From Curtobacterium sp. ISL-83 (lineage in GTDB: Bacteria; Actinomycetota; Actinomycetes; Actinomycetales; Microbacteriaceae), in NCBI RefSeq assembly GCF_018613895.1, contig NZ_JAGGPH010000012.1, positions 62,001-126,000 on the forward strand: a DNA stretch of 64,000 bases. The letters are read 5' to 3'. A program made the translations under genes and the position numbers. The notes beneath the pieces were generated by a model. That model was given only the letters and a program-made list of their open reading frames with translations, had not been told where the DNA came from and made no database searches. Each line of letters opens with the position of its first letter. Positions within the stretch are counted from its first letter, which is position 1. Of this stretch, positions 62,992 through 64,000 are shown piece after piece.

Positions 62992-64000
62992 TCAGGACCA
63001 CTGGTCGCGGATGCCGGGGCGCCGTGCCGTCGCACCGGACGCGCGGCGCGCACGGACGAGCAGGACCAGCGACTCCGGGGAATCGACCTCCACCAGGCGG
63101 CAGGGTCCCACCCTGTGGTTCCAGTCCGCAGCGAACGCTTCGGCGTCTGCCCGACGGCGGCCCACGCCGGATGGCACGGCGAAGTACCGGTCACCCCTGG
63201 TGAGCGCCCGAGCGACCGTCATGGAGAGCGCGAGCAACGGCGCCTTCCGGATCGTGCCCCGCTCCGACCGGCCGACCTGCAGGAGGAACCGAGGCGTCCG
63301 GACCGGCCCGAAGAACTCGGCGAGCGCCTCGGCGACCAACCGCCGGCCCTCCGGGGTCCCCCCGAGTGCCTCCATGGAGAACCGTTGCAGCACACCGTTC
63401 ACCGTCTCGGCAGACACCCGGATGTCGCCGTCGCCGAACGCGGGGATCCGACCGGCCCGGTGCAGGGCGTCCACGATCACCCGCACCGCCTGGCGGTGGG
63501 CGCCCACTGTGTCGATGCGCTGGCGGAGCGCGGTGCCGAGCTGCTTCGCGACGGGCCAGGCGAGCAGGACCCCGAGGGCGATCGTGGCGACGAGTCCGAG
63601 GACCGCCGCGGTCACTCCGTGGTGGGCGAGGCCCACGATCAGGCGTCCGTTCTGCGCGACCACCAGGCCGACGACCGTCAGCACCACCGCCATCACCGCC
63701 TCGGCGGTCGGGCCCGTGCGGAACGGCTGCGTCCGGGCCTCCTCGACGACCGTCGCGACGCTCTCCCGATCGGCGTACGGTTCGCCGATCCGCCATGCCG
63801 CGTAGCTGTCCGCGCGGTCCGGCAGCTGCGCCGCGATGGAGTCGTCGAGCTCGCGGACACTGGCCCGCTTCTGCTTGCCGAGGATCGCGCCGAGGCGGAC
63901 GACCTGGGCATCCGTCAGCGCGATGCCGGTGCCACGCGCGATCTGGACGGAGTCCTCGCGCAGCAGTCCCCAGATCCGTTCGTGCTTGCGGTGCATGCGG
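62992..64000 (-). CDS. Unrecognised two-helix membrane protein (possibly partial)
   Basis: I do not recognise this family. The frame stays open to the window edge, with an ATG at 63996 that could be the start. The visible 334 residues comprise a polar N-terminal part (about 1-95; KHERIWGLLREDSVQIARGT), two membrane helices (about 97-115, AVMAVVLTVVGLVVAQ, and 129-150, AVLGLVATIALGVLLAWPVA) and a C-terminal soluble domain with VEVDSPESLVLLVRARRAS. It precedes fmt by 40 bases on the same strand and is probably co-transcribed with it. Confidence 0.7.
   Translation of the reverse strand, partial: RMHRKHERIWGLLREDSVQIARGTGIALTDAQVVRLGAILGKQKRASVRELDDSIAAQLPDRADSYAAWRIGEPYADRESVATVVEEARTQPFRTGPTAEAVMAVVLTVVGLVVAQNGRLIVGLAHHGVTAAVLGLVATIALGVLLAWPVAKQLGTALRQRIDTVGAHRQAVRVIVDALHRAGRIPAFGDGDIRVSAETVNGVLQRFSMEALGGTPEGRRLVAEALAEFFGPVRTPRFLLQVGRSERGTIRKAPLLALSMTVARALTRGDRYFAVPSGVGRRRADAEAFAADWNHRVGPCRLVEVDSPESLVLLVRARRASGATARRPGIRDQWS

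Overview
The window is high-GC DNA from an actinobacterium. Gene content points to the family Microbacteriaceae, and a Curtobacterium-like genus is my best guess. RbpA, WhiA and OpcA are actinobacterial markers. The tkt-tal-pgi-zwf-opcA-pgl and uvrC-rapZ-whiA-gap-pgk-tpiA-secG-rbpA orders, and frequent GTG/TTG starts with 4-base GTGA or ATGA overlaps, fit this. Nearly all of the window is chromosomal housekeeping DNA. I see no insertion sequence, prophage, CRISPR array, toxin-antitoxin pair or restriction system.

Layout. 1-1.9 kb: the end of heme A synthase (ctaA) and convergent heme O synthase (ctaB), with a repeat-rich gap between them. 2.4-10.7 kb (+): pentose-phosphate operon tkt, tal, pgi, zwf, opcA, pgl. 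11.0-14.7 kb (-): gap, pgk, tpiA, secG, rbpA (lower glycolysis plus export and RNA polymerase factors). 15.0-25.2 kb (-): whiA, rapZ, uvrC, uvrA, a short-chain dehydrogenase and uvrB. 25.3-31.5 kb: an accessory stretch with an MFS transporter (+), then on the minus strand coaE, an alpha/beta hydrolase, an adenylate-forming ligase and an acyltransferase-3 membrane protein in tight array. 31.6-40.2 kb: rpsA, a DUF885 protein, polA, a hotdog thioesterase (+), a GNAT acetyltransferase, an ANTAR response regulator and tRNA-Leu(CAA). 40.3-50.0 kb: an HdeD-like membrane protein (+), then on the minus strand a ferritin-like/VIT fusion, pyk, gltD and gltB. 50.3-63.0 kb (-): one long biosynthetic run, fmt-rsmB-rpe-hisE-hisG-hisF-hisI-trpE-(two small membrane proteins)-trpC-trpB-trpA-lgt. 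The window ends in an unrecognised two-helix membrane protein.

How they work together. The tkt-pgl block is a complete oxidative and non-oxidative pentose-phosphate module. Its products feed the nearby gap-pgk-tpiA and the distant pyk. The his and trp genes share the precursor PRPP and are translationally coupled (hisG/hisF, hisI/trpE, trpB/trpA overlap). GltBD supplies glutamate. The UvrABC set is nearly contiguous.

What stands out is mostly outside the genes. A family of at least nine palindromes sharing a GGGAGGC/GCCTCCC core sits at gene 3' ends. Several gaps carry tandem repeats, chiefly 238-965 and 35.08-35.50 kb. Tandem repeats have also entered coding sequence in rsmB, the acyltransferase and the hydrolase, whose last codons and stop are duplicated. 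I found no convincing new defence or metabolic system; the best candidates for something undescribed are the palindrome family and the coaE-linked acyl-transfer operon.
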